DNA of 54,288 bases from assembly GCA_963815495.1 (NCBI GenBank), contig CAWFGW010000032.1:1-54288 (forward strand), given 5' to 3'. The DNA is from CAWFGW01 sp963815495. Its GTDB lineage: Bacteria; Bacteroidota; Bacteroidia; Cytophagales; JAAEPT01. Below, one piece after another: positions 1-8,350 of the stretch (positions are counted from its first letter, which is position 1; each line of letters opens with the position of its first letter). The notes beneath the pieces were generated by a model. It saw only the letters and a list, made by a program, of their open reading frames with translations, had not been told where the DNA came from and searched no databases. Both the position numbers and the translations under genes were made by a program.

Positions 1-1017
1 TAGTGAGTTGATACGAGTTGGTCGCGTTAAAGCTCCCGTGTAACTATTCGCTTGCATATGAAAAGTAATTTCAGCTTTGTTGATGATGGCTCCTTCTAAT
101 GAATCTAACACGGATTGTAAAGCAGGAAATTTAAATACGGTGCCTAAGCCCGTTCCACTCTGTAAAAACAGGTTTCCATTGGTGTTTTTATCCATTACAA
201 TGTCTCCATTATTATTTAATACACTAAGTTCTGTCCCACTTCTATCAGCAATTACTTGATTAAATCGTTTGGCATCAGCACTGATAGCTAGGTTTTTAAC
301 CAAGCCATTTGCTTCATTGTTATGATAATATATGCGAAGGCGTGTGAGGTTGTTGTTCACATTAATACCAAATAACGCGGCATCCTCACCTGAAGATTGA
401 AATGACAGACCCTTAAAATTATTTAGCATTGCCGTTGGGTTACTCCAAAAAGATAAAATTCTGGTGCCAAATGATTTATCAATGGGAAAAGTGATGAATG
501 CATCTTTTATAGGGTTGAAAGTTTTGTTTTCAAGCGAGCTTAATGCAGTGTTTTCAACAGTGACCATTTCAGTATTAAGGTATTTTTTCGTTGCAATAGA
601 CTCGGATAATTCGTAGAGGTAGTAAGAAGCTGACTTTGTGGTGTCTCCATACACTCTTGCTTCGGTACTACTATTGAGGGCGATAAAAAGCTCTAGTTTC
701 ACGGAATCACAGACTGGGTTTTCTCCCAATCCAGCTGTTTCAATTTGGCGCAGCTCAAAAAACGTTTTAGCAGTAACTTTACCGACATAAGCATCGGTGT
801 AACTACCAGCTAACAACACATTAGTACTGTCAGAAAATGAATTCTCTTGATAAAGTATAGTACCTGCCGTCATTGACAGGGTATCAATTAATTTAGAGCC
901 CACTAAATCATCTGGGTTTTGAAGTGCTAGACCTAAGCTACCTTCATCTTTACATGAAGTGAGCATAGCGAGTACAGAAAGAATTAAAACGGATATTTTT
1001 TTCACTAGATAGTTCAT
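1..1017 (-). CDS. DUF4270-type lipoprotein, C-terminus cut by window edge
   Basis: An open minus-strand frame runs from an ATG at 1017 to the left edge without a stop, giving 339 residues. The N-terminus is a lipoprotein signal (MNYLVKKISVLILSVLAML then TSC, lipidation at Cys22) followed by KDEGSLG and a region of beta-rich sequence with many Ser/Thr/Asp. Known context: DUF4270 lipoproteins in Bacteroidota sit beside the short GT5 protein and panC, exactly as here, and that placement is the main reason for the family call. Function of the family is not established; it is predicted to be an outer-membrane or surface lipoprotein. A strong hairpin lies between it and the upstream GT5 gene, only 18 nt before this start. 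The C-terminal end lies outside the window. Confidence 0.8.
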   Translation of the reverse strand, partial: MNYLVKKISVLILSVLAMLTSCKDEGSLGLALQNPDDLVGSKLIDTLSMTAGTILYQENSFSDSTNVLLAGSYTDAYVGKVTAKTFFELRQIETAGLGENPVCDSVKLELFIALNSSTEARVYGDTTKSASYYLYELSESIATKKYLNTEMVTVENTALSSLENKTFNPIKDAFITFPIDKSFGTRILSFWSNPTAMLNNFKGLSFQSSGEDAALFGINVNNNLTRLRIYYHNNEANGLVKNLAISADAKRFNQVIADRSGTELSVLNNNGDIVMDKNTNGNLFLQSGTGLGTVFKFPALQSVLDSLEGAIINKAEITFHMQANSYTGALTRPTRINSL

Positions 1018-1034
1018 TAAGTCCCAAAAATAAA

Positions 1035-1070
1035 AAATGGTCGGTATTTAAAAACAAATACCGACCATTT
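1035..1070 (-). terminator. Intrinsic terminator or attenuator between GT5 gene and DUF4270 gene
   Basis: Perfect 15-bp inverted repeat, arms 1035-1049 (AAATGGTCGGTATTT) and 1056-1070, loop 1050-1055. On the minus strand the stem is followed by a T-rich tail (TTTATTTTT), so it fits a rho-independent terminator for the GT5 gene ending at 1093. Because the DUF4270 start codon is only 18 nt beyond it and no separate promoter is visible, partial read-through is possible. Confidence 0.8.
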
Positions 1071-1092
1071 CAATAAAATTAAATTATTTTTC

Positions 1093-1896
1093 TCAGCCCA
1101 CAAGGTCTGTATACAATTCGAAATAAGAGTCCATGGCATCTTCTGAAGATTCGATCGTGTTCACTTTTGATTTCGATTCGAATAATTCTGCTAACGCTGC
1201 GGAGTCATTTTTATTTGTTATTACAACATCGGCATGCTCGCACCCTGTTTTAATAAAACCGTGATAATCTCCTGACTGTAGTGGATCAAGCATTTTCTCC
1301 TCTACATCAATCATCATCGCTTTCTCAACTATTTGTGAGTAATTAAATTTAAAGTCGAACTTATTACTGTATGGTGAAAACACAGTTTTAGAGTTCATAA
1401 ATATTGGATCGTTTTTGTAATGAGATTTGATATAAAGCGGTATTAAAGCCGTCATCCAATCGTTACAGTGCACAATGTCTGGTGCCCAACCCAATTTTTT
1501 AACAGTTTCTAACACGCCTTTGCAGAAAAAGATTGCTCTTTCATCGTTATCAGCGTAGAACTTGTCGTTTTTGTCAAAGAAAACGGATTTTCTTTGGAAA
1601 TAATCTTCATTGTCTATAAAGTAAACTTGAAGTTTTGCATTGGGTATAGATGCTACCTTTATAACCAATGGTTTTTCTTCGTCTCCAACTGGAATATTTA
1701 TACCAGATAATCTTACTACTTCGTGGAGTCGGTTTCGTCTTTCGTTGATTAAGCCAAATCTAGGGACAAGTATTCTGATTTCCATACCCTTTTCCTGCAT
1801 TGCTTGAGGCAGTTTTCGTACGAAGTCAGCTACTTTAGTTGTCTGTAAAAATGGGTTAATTTCAGAAGCTACGTAAAGAATTCGGATTTGAGACAT
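1093..1896 (-). CDS. Short GT5 / glycogen-starch synthase N-domain protein
   Basis: 267 residues matching only the N-terminal Rossmann half of GT5 glycogen synthases (usual length about 480). The start ILYVASEINPF and the later DIVHCNDWMTALIPLYIK segment are typical of the family. The nucleotide-sugar motif normally read as KTGGLAD is QTTKVAD here (residues 18-24), so both the lysine and the glycine pair are lost, and the C-terminal GT-B domain is absent. Such short proteins are commonly annotated glycogen/starch synthase in Bacteroidota next to panC. I infer it is not a working glycogen synthase; a regulatory or other sugar-nucleotide role is possible. It is divergent from panC with a recognisable promoter at 1932-1963. 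Confidence 0.8.
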   Translation of the reverse strand: MSQIRILYVASEINPFLQTTKVADFVRKLPQAMQEKGMEIRILVPRFGLINERRNRLHEVVRLSGINIPVGDEEKPLVIKVASIPNAKLQVYFIDNEDYFQRKSVFFDKNDKFYADNDERAIFFCKGVLETVKKLGWAPDIVHCNDWMTALIPLYIKSHYKNDPIFMNSKTVFSPYSNKFDFKFNYSQIVEKAMMIDVEEKMLDPLQSGDYHGFIKTGCEHADVVITNKNDSAALAELFESKSKVNTIESSEDAMDSYFELYTDLVG

Positions 1897-1931
1897 AGCT
1901 ATTTTTTTATTTGTTTTTTTGAAATGCGTTG

Positions 1932-1963
1932 CAAATATAGTAAAAAATACCGTAAGTTCACAA
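1932..1963 (-). promoter_or_regulatory. Bacteroidota-type promoter for the GT5 gene
   Basis: Minus strand: TTG at 1963-1961, a 21-nt spacer, then TATATTTG (1939-1932), a full match to the TAnnTTTG -7 consensus of the Bacteroidota primary sigma factor. The GT5 start codon is about 35 nt downstream. Confidence 0.65.
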
Positions 1964-2009
1964 GTTTTGTCACACTCAACACCCTTTTTGGCTTGTTGTC
2001 ATACCACTC

Positions 2010-2852
2010 ATGATTTGCTGTAAAACAAAAAAAGAAGCCGCTAAGACGGTTTTCGAATGGAAGAAAAATGGCTTTAAAGTAGGGTTAGTGCCTACTATGG
2101 GCAGTTTGCACGAAGGTCATTTGGCTTTGTTGCAAGCAAGCAAGGCACAAGGTTTTAAAACCGTGCTAACAATTTTTGTGAACCCTACCCAGTTTAATGA
2201 TAGCTCTGATTTTAAGAACTACCCGCGGGATGTCGAAAATGATTTAGCTTTAGTAGGTAACTTAGCTGATTTGGCTTTTGTTCCTGCCGAAGGAGAAATG
2301 TATAGTAGCTTACCTGTATTATCTATTGACTTTGGTCAACTCGAAACGGTAATGGAAGGAAAGTTTCGTCCAGGTCATTTTAATGGTGTGGGTATAGTTG
2401 TTTCAAAGTTGTTTCATATCATTCAGCCCGATGTAGCTTTTTTCGGTCAAAAGGACTTACAACAATGTGCTATTGTGGAGCAGTTAGTGGAAGATCTCTC
2501 CTTTCCGATTGAAATTATAAAACACCCTATTATTAGAGAACGTGATGGGTTGGCAATGTCTTCACGAAACAGACGTTTAAGCACTCATGAACGTAGTGTA
2601 GCATGTAAGATGTTTAAAGCAATTGAAGCGGTGAAAGAAAACATGAAAAATGAAGGTGATATTTCCGCAGCACGGGAGAAAGGTTTAGCCCATATTCAAG
2701 CGGAACCTCTTTTCCGACTAGATTACTTAGAAATTGTGGATTCAAAAACCTTAAAGCCAATAGATAAGGTTGGTAAAGAAGAAATGGCGATATGTGTTGC
2801 TGTGTTTTTGGGTGATGTACGGTTAATCGATAACATTTTATTCAAAATCTAA
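2010..2852 (+). CDS. panC: Pantothenate synthetase PanC
   Basis: 280 residues, the usual length. PanC joins D-pantoate and beta-alanine with ATP to make pantothenate, the precursor of coenzyme A, in the cytoplasm. Visible motifs: PTMGSLHEGH at residues 28-37 (ATP-binding HxGH signature), FVNPTQF, the RPGHFNGV loop, FGQKDLQQ and the second ATP signature MSSRNRRLS. It is followed by panD 67 bp downstream, and the two encode consecutive steps, since PanD supplies the beta-alanine. Divergent from the GT5 gene across a 113-bp gap. Confidence 0.97.
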   Translation: MICCKTKKEAAKTVFEWKKNGFKVGLVPTMGSLHEGHLALLQASKAQGFKTVLTIFVNPTQFNDSSDFKNYPRDVENDLALVGNLADLAFVPAEGEMYSSLPVLSIDFGQLETVMEGKFRPGHFNGVGIVVSKLFHIIQPDVAFFGQKDLQQCAIVEQLVEDLSFPIEIIKHPIIRERDGLAMSSRNRRLSTHERSVACKMFKAIEAVKENMKNEGDISAAREKGLAHIQAEPLFRLDYLEIVDSKTLKPIDKVGKEEMAICVAVFLGDVRLIDNILFKI

Positions 2853-2893
2853 TATTTAGGGAATTGTTTGCGGCTAGGTTTTGTTAAATTCCT

Positions 2894-2901
2894 TAGTTTT
2901 G
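2894..2901 (+). promoter_or_regulatory. Candidate -7 promoter box for panD
   Basis: TAGTTTTG matches the TAnnTTTG -7 consensus and lies 18 nt before the panD ATG. The best upstream TTTG (2867-2870) is spaced 23 nt away, slightly longer than usual, so the call is moderate. Confidence 0.4.
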
Positions 2902-2919
2902 CAAGATTTTAAATAAGCG

Positions 2920-3267
2920 ATGGTAATAGAAATACTAAAATCAAAGATTCATAGAGCAGTAGTCACTCAAGCAGATTTACACTACCAAGGAAGCATCACC
3001 ATTGATGAAGATTTGATGGATGCAGCAAATATGATTGAGCATGAAAAAGTGCATATTGTGAACGTTAATAATGGTGAGCGTTTCGAGACGTATATTATTA
3101 AAGGCGAAAGAAAAAGTGGCGTTATTTGTCTGAATGGTCCTGCTGCGCGGAAAGCTCAGGTGGGGGATGTCATTATTGTCATTTCGTATGCGCAAATGGA
3201 CTTTGAAAAAGCAAAAAAACATACCCCAACAGTAATTCATCCTACTGAAGGGAATAAACTTACCTAA
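2920..3267 (+). CDS. panD: Aspartate 1-decarboxylase PanD
   Basis: 115 residues, near the normal proenzyme length. PanD decarboxylates L-aspartate to beta-alanine, using a pyruvoyl group made by self-cleavage. The cleavage site is visible as Tyr22-Gln-Gly24-Ser25, and Lys9, the NGERFETY segment and the LNGPAAR stretch are conserved. The stop TAA overlaps by one base the ATG of the following flippase-like gene, so 2920-4797 is a translationally packed operon. Confidence 0.96.
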   Translation: MVIEILKSKIHRAVVTQADLHYQGSITIDEDLMDAANMIEHEKVHIVNVNNGERFETYIIKGERKSGVICLNGPAARKAQVGDVIIVISYAQMDFEKAKKHTPTVIHPTEGNKLT

Positions 3268-4316
3268 TGTTAAAAAAACTGCTCTCTTTTCTTAAGTACA
3301 CCCTGATTTTCGGTTTAACGGCTTATTTGTTATGGGATTCTTTTGAAAAAATTGATGAAAGTGCTTTAGCTCCAGGGCAGTCAAAAATTGGTTTTATACT
3401 CGATGTGTTTTCGCAAGGAAGTACATTGTTTTTTGCTTTATCAGCATTTTTCACCATCCTAAGTCATGTCATTCGAGCCGAACGATGGAAGTTGCTTTTA
3501 GAACCGATAGGATATAAAGTTTCATTATGGAACAGTTTTACGGCTGTCATCAATGGTTATTTTGTCAACCTTGCCATTCCACGTGGAGGAGAGGTGTCTA
3601 GGCCAATTACATTAGGTAAGTTAGAGGGAGTCCCGTTAAACACGAGTTTAGGTACGGTAGTCATGGAACGAATTATCGACCTTATCTTTTTAGTCATTTG
3701 TTTGGGCTCAGTTTTTATCTTTCAGTTCACTACCTTACTCCAATTTCTTCAAGATTATACTCCAGCGGCAGAAAATGGACAAGGAGAAAATTCGTTTGGA
3801 CTAATACATTATGTTCTAGTAGCAGCAGTAATAACAGGTATTTTTGTATTTATATTGTATAAAGCGAAGCCGGCTTTGTTTGAATTGATACGCAATAAAG
3901 CAATCGAGTTTATGGTTGGAATGAAGTCTGGTATACTTTCGGTTTTTAAATTGGAAAAAAGGTTTTTATTCTTTGTCTATTCAATTGCCATCTGGGTAAG
4001 TTATATGATGATGTTGTGGATGATATTATTAGCTTTTCCTGAAACCGAGGTGCTAAGTTTTATCGATGCTTTAACCATTTTTGCTGTGGGGGGAATTGCT
4101 TTGGCTATACCGTCTCCGGGAGGAGCAGGTACTTACCATACCATGGTGCCCTTAGCGATGGTGCATTTGTGTGGGCTGACAGACCTCGCCAAAGGTGTTG
4201 CCTTTGCAACGATATTTCATGGCTGGCAAACCATTATTGTGATTATATTGGGGATGATAGGATTAATTGTCATAAATACAAGAAAGAAAGCCGATGTCGA
4301 GCCAATTAAAGATTAA
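3267..4316 (+). CDS. Lysylphosphatidylglycerol synthase TM-region / flippase-like membrane protein
   Basis: 349 residues with about eight predicted membrane helices. Family hallmarks are the RAERWKLLLEP loop after the second helix, NGYFVNLAIPRGGEVSRP, and a C-terminal AIPSPGGAGTYHT motif, as in the MprF N-domain / AglD / YbhN group (UPF0104, LPG_synthase_TM). Members translocate or help transfer lipids; the substrate here is unknown. It overlaps panD by 1 nt and the rfaE2 gene by 23 nt, so it is co-translated with both; partnership with rfaE2 suggests an envelope role, which is inference. Confidence 0.85.
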   Translation: MLKKLLSFLKYTLIFGLTAYLLWDSFEKIDESALAPGQSKIGFILDVFSQGSTLFFALSAFFTILSHVIRAERWKLLLEPIGYKVSLWNSFTAVINGYFVNLAIPRGGEVSRPITLGKLEGVPLNTSLGTVVMERIIDLIFLVICLGSVFIFQFTTLLQFLQDYTPAAENGQGENSFGLIHYVLVAAVITGIFVFILYKAKPALFELIRNKAIEFMVGMKSGILSVFKLEKRFLFFVYSIAIWVSYMMMLWMILLAFPETEVLSFIDALTIFAVGGIALAIPSPGGAGTYHTMVPLAMVHLCGLTDLAKGVAFATIFHGWQTIIVIILGMIGLIVINTRKKADVEPIKD

Positions 4317-4797
4317 GTCGCTAAAAGATTTTTCGCCTCTATTAGATCAGTGGAAATCGGAAAAAAAATCCATAGTTTTTACAAATGGTTGTTTCGATTT
4401 AGTGCATATTGGTCATGTCGATTATTTAGAGAAAGCCAAAGCTCTTGGAGACAAGTTAGTAGTTGGTATTAATACCGATGATTCAGTATCACGATTTAAA
4501 GGCCCTAATAGACCAATTGCAAATGAAAATTCACGCTATCGTGTGTTAGCTGCCATGGAGTGTGTTGATGCAGTAATTCCTTTTAACGAGGATACCCCAC
4601 TGGATTTGATTAAATTCATTCTACCAGATGTGTTAGTCAAAGGTAATGACTATTTGGCAGAGGAAACAGACACAAAAAGTCCGAAACACATTGTTGGTTC
4701 AGGTATTGTTAGAACCAATGGAGGGACAGTTAAAACCATTGAACTCGTTCAAGGTTATTCTACTTCCCAATTAGTAGAAAAAATAAAACACACTTAA
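4294..4797 (+). CDS. rfaE2: D-glycero-beta-D-manno-heptose 1-phosphate adenylyltransferase (single-domain RfaE2/HldE-C)
   Basis: 167 residues of the cytidylyltransferase-like fold. The motif FTNGCFDLVHIGHVDYLEKA carries the HxGH nucleotide-binding signature, and VVGINTDDSVSRFKGPNRPI, LPDVLVKGNDY and a final GYSTSQLVEKI match the C-terminal domain of HldE. It would activate heptose 1-phosphate with ATP for lipopolysaccharide core heptose. The kinase half is not fused and not in this window. It starts inside the end of the flippase-like gene. Confidence 0.88.
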   Translation: MSSQLKIKSLKDFSPLLDQWKSEKKSIVFTNGCFDLVHIGHVDYLEKAKALGDKLVVGINTDDSVSRFKGPNRPIANENSRYRVLAAMECVDAVIPFNEDTPLDLIKFILPDVLVKGNDYLAEETDTKSPKHIVGSGIVRTNGGTVKTIELVQGYSTSQLVEKIKHT

Positions 4798-4810
4798 ACC
4801 TATATAAATT

Positions 4811-5533
4811 ATGCACCTATACGGAATGTATTTTCATCCTGTGCTATTGGGAATAACCATAGTTGTGATGATTGTGAGTTTTTTAGTGAGCCGAACACTA
4901 AAAAATCGCTTTAAAAAGTATTCTCAGACTCCGTTACTTTCGGGTTTGTCAGGGAAAGAAATTGCTGAAATGATGCTCAAAGATAATGGCATTTATGATG
5001 TGAAAGTTATTTCCGTTCAAGGGGAATTGTCTGATCATTATAATCCAGAACATAAAACTGTAAACTTGAGTGAAGCAGTATATCACGGTAGAAATGCGGC
5101 AGCGGCAGCAGTAGCCTCGCATGAATGTGGTCATGCGGTGCAACATGCAACTGCTTACAGTATGTTAACCCTAAGAACCACACTAGTACCTATTCAAAAC
5201 GTGAGCGGACAGATTTTAAATTTCATGATGATAGCCTTCATGTTTGGTGGGTATTTCTTCATGGGAGGAAACATGAATTTTATATTAATGATTTATCTAG
5301 CTTGTTATGGGGTCTTTACTTTGTTTGCGTTGGTGACTTTACCAGTTGAATTTGATGCCAGCTCAAGAGCTTTAGCATGGATCAGTAGTAGAAATATCGT
5401 GACTAAGCAAGAGTATGAGTATTCAAAAGATGCTTTGAAATGGGCTGCGTTAACCTATGTGGTAGCCGCATTGGGTTCTTTAGCCACATTCTTATACTAC
5501 CTCTCCATGTTTATGGGGGGTAGTGATGATTAA
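4811..5533 (+). CDS. Membrane zinc metallopeptidase, YugP family
   Basis: 240 residues. One N-terminal membrane helix (about residues 10-27), a central zinc motif SHECGHAVQHA, then two or three hydrophobic helices and the segment LPVEFDASSRALAW. This order fits the YugP-type neutral zinc metallopeptidase family (Zn_peptidase_2). The His-Glu-x-x-His motif predicts zinc and catalysis at the membrane. Natural substrate unknown. It follows rfaE2 by 13 bp and is probably the last gene of the panD operon; a hairpin lies just after the stop. Confidence 0.88.
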   Translation: MHLYGMYFHPVLLGITIVVMIVSFLVSRTLKNRFKKYSQTPLLSGLSGKEIAEMMLKDNGIYDVKVISVQGELSDHYNPEHKTVNLSEAVYHGRNAAAAAVASHECGHAVQHATAYSMLTLRTTLVPIQNVSGQILNFMMIAFMFGGYFFMGGNMNFILMIYLACYGVFTLFALVTLPVEFDASSRALAWISSRNIVTKQEYEYSKDALKWAALTYVVAALGSLATFLYYLSMFMGGSDD

Positions 5534-5538
5534 TTCCT

Positions 5539-5567
5539 GATTCGCCATTCCCACACAAGCGCGAATC
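5539..5567. repeat. Intergenic hairpin between convergent genes
   Basis: GATTCGC (5539-5545) pairs with GCGAATC (5561-5567) around a 15-nt loop containing CATTCCC. It lies between two genes that end towards each other. It shares the ATTCCC / GAAT flavour of the hairpins at 14793-14830 and 26409-26432 and may be a degenerate member of the same repeat family, or simply a terminator. Confidence 0.45.
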
Positions 5568-5585
5568 TCACTGGTAAAATACCCA

Positions 5586-5945
5586 CTAAAATTTTCTTCT
5601 CAAAAGTTCTCCCATTTTCAACTGGGGGAACTTTTCGTTGTTTAAAAGCCATTGTTCGCTGGCGGTATCTTCATGAATCATGCCCACAGTAGCTGCGAAG
5701 TCGGTGTAACCATTTTCTATTAACCACTCTAATGCGGCACTATCTCTTTTTATAGCTTTCGATAACATGCCCCAGCTTTTGTGATTGGTTTTTAGTAGCC
5801 ACTGTTCTGCCTTGTCCAACCCATAAAGTCCATTCACAAACGCAGCTAATTCTGGATAATCATTTTGGTGAAGCCAGGCAATTGCTTTTTCATTTTGAAG
5901 CAATGCGTTGAAAAATATGTTGAGCACTTCTTTGGAATAATTCAT
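5586..5945 (-). CDS. Small protein with an internal duplication, function unknown
   Basis: 119 residues, not recognised. No signal peptide or membrane helix. It holds two copies of a helical unit: residues about 18-53 (AIAWLHQNDYPELAAFV...AEQWLL) and about 71-106 (ALEWLIENGYTDFAATV...SEQWLL), sharing the pattern A-x2-WL-x2-N-x-Y-x3-AA-x-V and a closing QWLL. The regular Trp-Leu positions suggest a small helical repeat scaffold. It is convergent with the zinc peptidase and divergent from bshC. Confidence 0.75.
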   Translation of the reverse strand: MNYSKEVLNIFFNALLQNEKAIAWLHQNDYPELAAFVNGLYGLDKAEQWLLKTNHKSWGMLSKAIKRDSAALEWLIENGYTDFAATVGMIHEDTASEQWLLNNEKFPQLKMGELLRRKF

Positions 5946-6091
5946 GGCGACAAGTTAGGGAAAAATATTTTTTTGTGATTTGATTGTAAAAGTGAAACCA
6001 GCGATGATTTTTTGACAAAATTCATTTGCTCTTTCAATTCAAGGAACTACTTAACTAATTTCATAGTTTTACCCACTGTAATCAGGAAAGC

Positions 6092-7639
6092 ATGAAAGTA
6101 GATTGTATCGATTTTGAAAAAACTGGCCAGTTTAGCCGCATATTTTTAGACTACATCAACCAAAAAGACTCACTTAAAGATTTTTATGCTGCCTTTCCTT
6201 CCTTGGAAAATATGGCGGCTGTCTCCGAAAACTATACCCCTGTCAATCGCGAAGCACTAGTTCAGTCCTTACAAAAGCAGTATGATGGGTTTACCGTTGC
6301 AAAATCGACCACCGAGAACATCAATTTATTAAAGGAAGAAAATACTTTTACGGTAACTACGGGCCATCAACTGAACTTAGCTACAGGCCCCCTTTTTTTT
6401 GTATTTAAAATCATTACTACCATTAATTTAGCGAAAGAGTTGAAAGCCAACTACCCAAACAAAAACTTTGTACCCGTCTTTTGGATGGCTTCGGAAGATC
6501 ATGACTTTGAAGAAATTAACCACTTCTATCTTTTTGGAAAAAAATATGAATGGCAAACGGAACAACAAGGTGGGGTAGGCCGCTTCTCGACTGAAGGAAT
6601 TCAAGAAATATTAAAACAACTCCCCGAAAACATTGAATTACTGAACAAGGCGTATGCAGAACCAACGTTGAGTAAAGCTACCCGCTATTTGGTGAATGAG
6701 TTGTTTGGTAAAGAGGGCTTAGTAATTCTGGATGCGGATGATTTTGAACTGAAACGGGAATTCGCATCCATCGCTGAACAAGAACTTTTCGAAAGGAAGA
6801 GTGGAAAAGTAGTTTTGGACACTTCAGAACAACTAGAGAAACTTGATTACAAAAACCAAGTGCATCCGCGTGAAATCAACTTGTTTTATTTGACCGACTC
6901 TTCAAGGGAACGAATCATTTTTGAAGATGGAATATTCAAGGTGCTTAATACTGAGATCACTTTCTCCGAATCTGAAATGAAAACGGAATTAAAAAATCAC
7001 CCTGAACGTTTTAGCCCTAATGTTATTCTACGCCCGGTATATCAGCAACAAATTTTACCCAATCTTGCTTACATTGGTGGTCCAGGGGAGTTGGCGTATT
7101 GGTTTCAGTTGAAAGGGGTATTTGAATTATATAAAATCCCATTCCCGGTTATCATGCCTCGAAATTTTGGGTTGCTATTAGATCAAAACACCCAACATAA
7201 GCTCGAAAAAGTAGGATTGAACGAATCACAACTTTTCCAATCGTATGAGGAATTAAAAACAACTTATTTGCATGAACATTCGCAGATTGAACCAACAATT
7301 GAAGAAGAAGTGAACGAAATGCGAACCGTTTTTGAAAAGATAATCACAAAAGCTAGTGAAGTAGATGGTTCACTCCATGGAGCGATGGAAGCAGAGTGGC
7401 AGCGAATGACAAAGCAATTTGAAGGAATTGATAAACGCATCAAAAAAGCCGAAGAACGCAAACACGAAACAGCGTTAAAACAGTTGGGATCATTAAAAGA
7501 AAAATTATTCCCTAGTGGTGGTTTGCAAGAGCGCCAAGAAAATATTTTTAGTTTTTTGGTGAATGAACCCGACTTGATTAGTAATTTGAAAGAAAAACTT
7601 TCGCCACTCGATTTTCGATTTAATGCTTTCAAACTTTGA
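6092..7639 (+). CDS. bshC: Bacillithiol biosynthesis cysteine-adding enzyme BshC
   Basis: 515 residues, typical for the family. BshC is the putative last enzyme of bacillithiol synthesis, adding cysteine to glucosaminyl-malate. Family signatures are VTTGHQLNLATGPLFFVFKI, VPVFWMASEDHDFEEI, the PNVILRPVYQQQILPNLAYIGGPGELAYW block and a C-terminal coiled coil (about residues 395-470) before the FPSGGLQERQENI stretch. The downstream cyclo-ligase begins inside its stop codon, so the two genes are translationally coupled. Confidence 0.95.
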   Translation: MKVDCIDFEKTGQFSRIFLDYINQKDSLKDFYAAFPSLENMAAVSENYTPVNREALVQSLQKQYDGFTVAKSTTENINLLKEENTFTVTTGHQLNLATGPLFFVFKIITTINLAKELKANYPNKNFVPVFWMASEDHDFEEINHFYLFGKKYEWQTEQQGGVGRFSTEGIQEILKQLPENIELLNKAYAEPTLSKATRYLVNELFGKEGLVILDADDFELKREFASIAEQELFERKSGKVVLDTSEQLEKLDYKNQVHPREINLFYLTDSSRERIIFEDGIFKVLNTEITFSESEMKTELKNHPERFSPNVILRPVYQQQILPNLAYIGGPGELAYWFQLKGVFELYKIPFPVIMPRNFGLLLDQNTQHKLEKVGLNESQLFQSYEELKTTYLHEHSQIEPTIEEEVNEMRTVFEKIITKASEVDGSLHGAMEAEWQRMTKQFEGIDKRIKKAEERKHETALKQLGSLKEKLFPSGGLQERQENIFSFLVNEPDLISNLKEKLSPLDFRFNAFKL

Positions 7640-8184
7640 CAAAAGCCGAACTCCGTCAATTATATCTACACAAAAGAAGCATACTTTCTGATCAAGAAGT
7701 AGCTCAAGGTAATGCATCCATCATTCAGCAGTTAAAACAACTTGATTTTTCTCAACTAAAAGTCATTCATCTTTTTTTGCCCATCGCGCATCATCATGAA
7801 GTGAACTTATGGGAGTTTATCCATTGGCTTTGGAAAACACATTCGCATATCAAAACAGTCGTACCTAAATGTGATTTTAAGAAACGGGAAATGAAAACGT
7901 GTCTACTAACCTCAGACACTAAACTTGCGACTGACAATTTTGGAATACCAGAGCCAATTGAGGAAACAATTATCGATAACAAAGAAATTGATTTGGTGAT
8001 AACTCCTTTGGTGCTTTGTGATAAGCAGGGGCACCGTGTAGGTTATGGAAAAGGGTTTTATGATGCCTTTTTCAAAATTTGTCGTGCTGATGTTCAAAAA
8101 ATAGGTGTAGGGTTTTTCCCTCCAGTAGATTCAATAAATAATGTGCATGAAGGAGATGTCAAATTGGATGATTATATCTACTAA
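7636..8184 (+). CDS. 5-formyltetrahydrofolate cyclo-ligase
   Basis: 182 residues. It converts 5-formyl-THF to 5,10-methenyl-THF with ATP. The N-terminal KAELRQLYLHKR helix, LFLPIAHHHEVNLW, and the C-terminal nucleotide motif GYGKGFYDAFF identify the family. The start is a TTG that overlaps the bshC TGA (TTGA); no in-frame ATG lies close by, and the resulting MTKAELR N-terminus fits the family, so the TTG start is preferred. Confidence 0.92.
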   Translation: MTKAELRQLYLHKRSILSDQEVAQGNASIIQQLKQLDFSQLKVIHLFLPIAHHHEVNLWEFIHWLWKTHSHIKTVVPKCDFKKREMKTCLLTSDTKLATDNFGIPEPIEETIIDNKEIDLVITPLVLCDKQGHRVGYGKGFYDAFFKICRADVQKIGVGFFPPVDSINNVHEGDVKLDDYIY

Positions 8185-8269
8185 AAGTTTGATCACTGGT
8201 TGTGGGTTGAAAGTTAAAAGGTTGCAGATTTCGACTTTTTAAGTCCTTCTATTTTACTTTTTCTACCTT

Positions 8270-8345
8270 ATTGTGATATGAGATTGTTAGTAGTTAGATA
8301 TTAGACATGTCTTGGTTCTTGACTCTAGTATCTTGTCTCATTTTT
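8270..8345. repeat. Decayed simple-sequence repeat (TTAGTAGTTAGATATTAGA type)
   Basis: Between the convergent cyclo-ligase and amidase genes the sequence is built from short variants of TTAG / GTAGTTAGATATTAGA and CTTGACTCTAGTATCTTG. The same word family recurs at 25063-25095, 28130-28175, 28215-28255 and 32687-32760. It encodes no plausible protein. Confidence 0.45.
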
Positions 8346-8350
8346 ATGTT

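Noticed and set aside
7264..7717. Antisense ORFs inside bshC and the cyclo-ligase gene
   Set aside because: They lie entirely opposite well-conserved coding sequence and encode Ser/Phe-rich low-quality proteins; treated as shadows.
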